Of a stretch of 7,315 nucleotides of DNA, positions 6,039 through 7,315 are shown piece after piece (positions within the stretch are counted from its first letter, which is position 1; every line of letters begins with the position of its first letter). Below the pieces are notes generated by a model. That model worked only from the letters and a program-made list of their open reading frames with translations, was not told the DNA's origin and did no database searches. Source of the DNA: an uncultured Clostridium sp. (GTDB lineage: Bacteria > Bacillota > Clostridia > Clostridiales > Clostridiaceae); the NCBI RefSeq assembly GCF_937920395.1, contig NZ_CALEVF010000186.1:1-7315 (forward strand). Reading direction: 5' to 3'. The translations under genes and the position numbers were made by a program.

Positions 6039-7121
6039 ATGAAGTTACCTCCTTTAAAAATCGGAGAATTAATAGCACGTATTCCTATAATTCAAGGCGG
6101 TATGGGCGTAGGTGTATCTTTATCGAAACTCGCATCAGCTGTTGCAAATGAGGGTGGGATTGGAATAATATCTACTGCGCAAATTGGATTTAATGAAGAA
6201 GACTTTGCAACTAATGCAAAAGAAGCAAATAAAAGAGCATTAAAAAATGAAATTAGGCGAGCTAAAGAATTAAGCCCTAAGGGCATAATTGGAATAAATA
6301 TTATGGTAGCAATGAATAATTATGAGGAACTAACAACAGTAGCACTAGAAGAAGGTATAGATTTAATAATATCTGGTGCAGGACTTGCACTTGATTTGCC
6401 CAAAATAGCTAAAGGATTTAAAACAAAACTTGCACCAATAGTATCATCTGCAAAGGCAGCTATAGTAATATCGAAAATGTGGGATAGAAAAAACAAATGT
6501 GCCGCAGATTTAATTGTTGTTGAAGGTCCAGAAGCTGGTGGCCATCTTGGTTTCTCTTTGGAATCGCTACTTGAAAAGAAAGCACAAGATTTAAAGCAAA
6601 TAGTTAAAGAAGTTATAGAGGCAATTAAGCCTTTCGAAGAGAAGTATAATAAAAAAATTCCTGTAGTAGCTGCAGGTGGAGTTTATACTGGTACCGATAT
6701 TTCAGATTTAATGAAAATAGGTGCAGCTGGTGTTCAAATGGCTACCAGATTCGTGGCAACGTATGAATGTGATGCTAGTTTAGCTTTTAAAATGGCATAT
6801 ATTAATTCAAAAGAAGAAGACATAAAGATAGTAAAAAGTCCAGTAGGTATGCCTGGACGTGCTATTAACAATGATTTTATGAAAGATGTAGAGGCGAATG
6901 GTTGCAAAGTAAGCAAGTGTTATTTATGTATTAAGAAATGTAATCCTAAAACCACACCTTATTGCATTACGGAAGCACTTATACAAGCCGTAAGAGGAAA
7001 CTTAGACAAAGGACTTGTTTTTGTTGGAAGTAATGCTTATAAAGTAAATAAAATTGTGACCGTTAAGGAACTTATGACTGAATTAGTAGAAGAAGCAGAA
7101 CAAAATTTTAGTTTATTATAG
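6039..7121 (+). CDS. Nitronate monooxygenase / FabK-like FMN flavoprotein with C-terminal cysteine cluster
   Basis: This is a 360-residue TIM-barrel flavoprotein of the 2-nitropropane dioxygenase family, which includes nitronate monooxygenases and the enoyl-ACP reductase FabK. Seen motifs are PIIQGGMGVGVS (16-27), NEGGIGIIS (about 37-45), EGPEAGGHLGF (about 162-172, with His169 near the flavin), VAAGGVYTGTDI and GVQMATRFVATYECDAS, the latter two forming the phosphate-binding part. It is longer than classical FabK (about 310-320 residues). A C-terminal segment carries Cys289, 294, 297, 301 and 309, suggesting a metal or Fe-S site. The start has AAAGGGAGAGG six bases upstream. It sits just ahead of a FabT-like regulator gene with a matching operator, so a role in or near fatty-acid synthesis, or protection from nitroalkanes, is plausible. 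The sequence alone does not decide between FabK and nitronate monooxygenase activity. Confidence 0.88.
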   Translation: MKLPPLKIGELIARIPIIQGGMGVGVSLSKLASAVANEGGIGIISTAQIGFNEEDFATNAKEANKRALKNEIRRAKELSPKGIIGINIMVAMNNYEELTTVALEEGIDLIISGAGLALDLPKIAKGFKTKLAPIVSSAKAAIVISKMWDRKNKCAADLIVVEGPEAGGHLGFSLESLLEKKAQDLKQIVKEVIEAIKPFEEKYNKKIPVVAAGGVYTGTDISDLMKIGAAGVQMATRFVATYECDASLAFKMAYINSKEEDIKIVKSPVGMPGRAINNDFMKDVEANGCKVSKCYLCIKKCNPKTTPYCITEALIQAVRGNLDKGLVFVGSNAYKVNKIVTVKELMTELVEEAEQNFSLL

Positions 7122-7133
7122 GTGAAATAAAAT

Positions 7134-7165
7134 GTAAAAATATTCATATTTATGGTAAAAATATT
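7134..7165 (+). repeat. Short direct repeat before the MarR-type gene promoter
   Basis: GTAAAAATATT occurs at 7134-7144 and again at 7155-7165, a spacing of 21 bases. The second copy runs into the -35 box. This is a minor feature in AT-rich DNA. No terminator is visible between the monooxygenase stop codon and this point, so read-through into the next gene is likely. Confidence 0.6.
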
Positions 7166-7192
7166 GACAAATTACTACTCCATAGATATACT
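7164..7192 (+). promoter_or_regulatory. Strong sigma-A promoter of the MarR/FabT-like gene
   Basis: TTGACA (7164-7169) and TATACT (7187-7192) are 17 bases apart, with the same hexamers and spacing as the upstream monooxygenase promoter. The leader to the ATG at 7258 is about 60 bases. Confidence 0.8.
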
Positions 7193-7206
7193 TTGAGTAT
7201 CAAAGT
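7190..7206. promoter_or_regulatory. FabT-like operator 2
   Basis: ACTTTGA-GTA-TCAAAGT is a perfect seven-base inverted repeat around three bases. It overlaps the -10 box in the same register as operator 1. The conserved sequence continues downstream (TGAAAA, then TAAG) in both copies. Its place in front of the regulator's own gene implies autoregulation. Confidence 0.7.
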
Positions 7207-7257
7207 ACATGAAAACATAAGTATATGGAAATCAAGGTATGGGAAACGGTGATAAAT

Positions 7258-7315
7258 ATGAGCAGATCTGTTGGAGTTGTAAATGAACTTTTAGTAGAGA
7301 CCTTTAGTGACATAT
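7258..7315 (+). CDS. Start of a probable MarR-family regulator, FabT-like (partial, runs off the right edge)
   Basis: Nineteen codons are visible from the ATG at 7258: MSRSVGVVNELLVETFSDI. A GGTGAT site lies four bases upstream, and a strong promoter and palindromic operator precede it. The N-terminus resembles the amphipathic first helix of MarR proteins. I recall that clostridial fatty-acid synthesis clusters begin with a MarR regulator (FabT) next to a 2-nitropropane-dioxygenase-type gene, followed by fabH, acpP and other fab genes. The identification rests mostly on this context and on the operators, because the DNA-binding domain lies outside the window. Confidence 0.6.
   Translation, partial: MSRSVGVVNELLVETFSDI

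Overview
The window looks like ordinary chromosome of a low-GC, endospore-former-type Firmicute, most likely Clostridium sensu stricto. The evidence is the very AT-rich DNA, A/T-ending codons, strong AGGAGG-like ribosome binding sites, sigma-A promoters of the TTGACA-17-TATACT type, and the gene set (YhgE/Pip with a TetR partner, TspO, and a nitronate monooxygenase/FabK-like protein beside a FabT-like MarR gene). The genus is inferred from general resemblance; no search was run.

Left edge to 850: the first 16 codons of a minus-strand gene (1-50) leave the window. A divergent cis-prenyltransferase (UppS family, 203-847, minus) follows, with its own terminator (140-177). Between it and the next gene lies an AT-only inverted repeat.

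Centre (1049-4502): a tetR gene (1122-1685) and a large yhgE/pip gene (1887-4436) lie in the same direction, separated by two hairpins. A perfect 16-bp palindrome at the expected transcription start of yhgE is the obvious operator for the TetR protein. This suggests a local switch in which the regulator represses an envelope membrane protein with a long repetitive extracytoplasmic domain. That domain contains two blocks of three exact-length 28-residue repeats. A perfect bidirectional terminator (4462-4502) closes the unit and also serves the convergent pair that follows.

Right (4557-5731, minus): tspO and a DTW-domain tRNA-modification gene sit 32 bp apart and probably form one transcript, tspO first.

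Far right (5963-7315, plus): a 360-residue nitronate monooxygenase/FabK-like flavoprotein precedes the start of what is probably a MarR-family FabT-like regulator (7258 onward, cut by the window end). The two genes have near-identical promoter/operator modules: TTGACA-17-TATACT running into TTTGA-N3-TCAAA, followed by a conserved TGAAAA. This implies shared, autoregulated control, probably by lipid status. The shared module is the most informative observation in the window. No mobile element, CRISPR array, rRNA or tRNA was seen, and nothing here is clearly a wholly new system.
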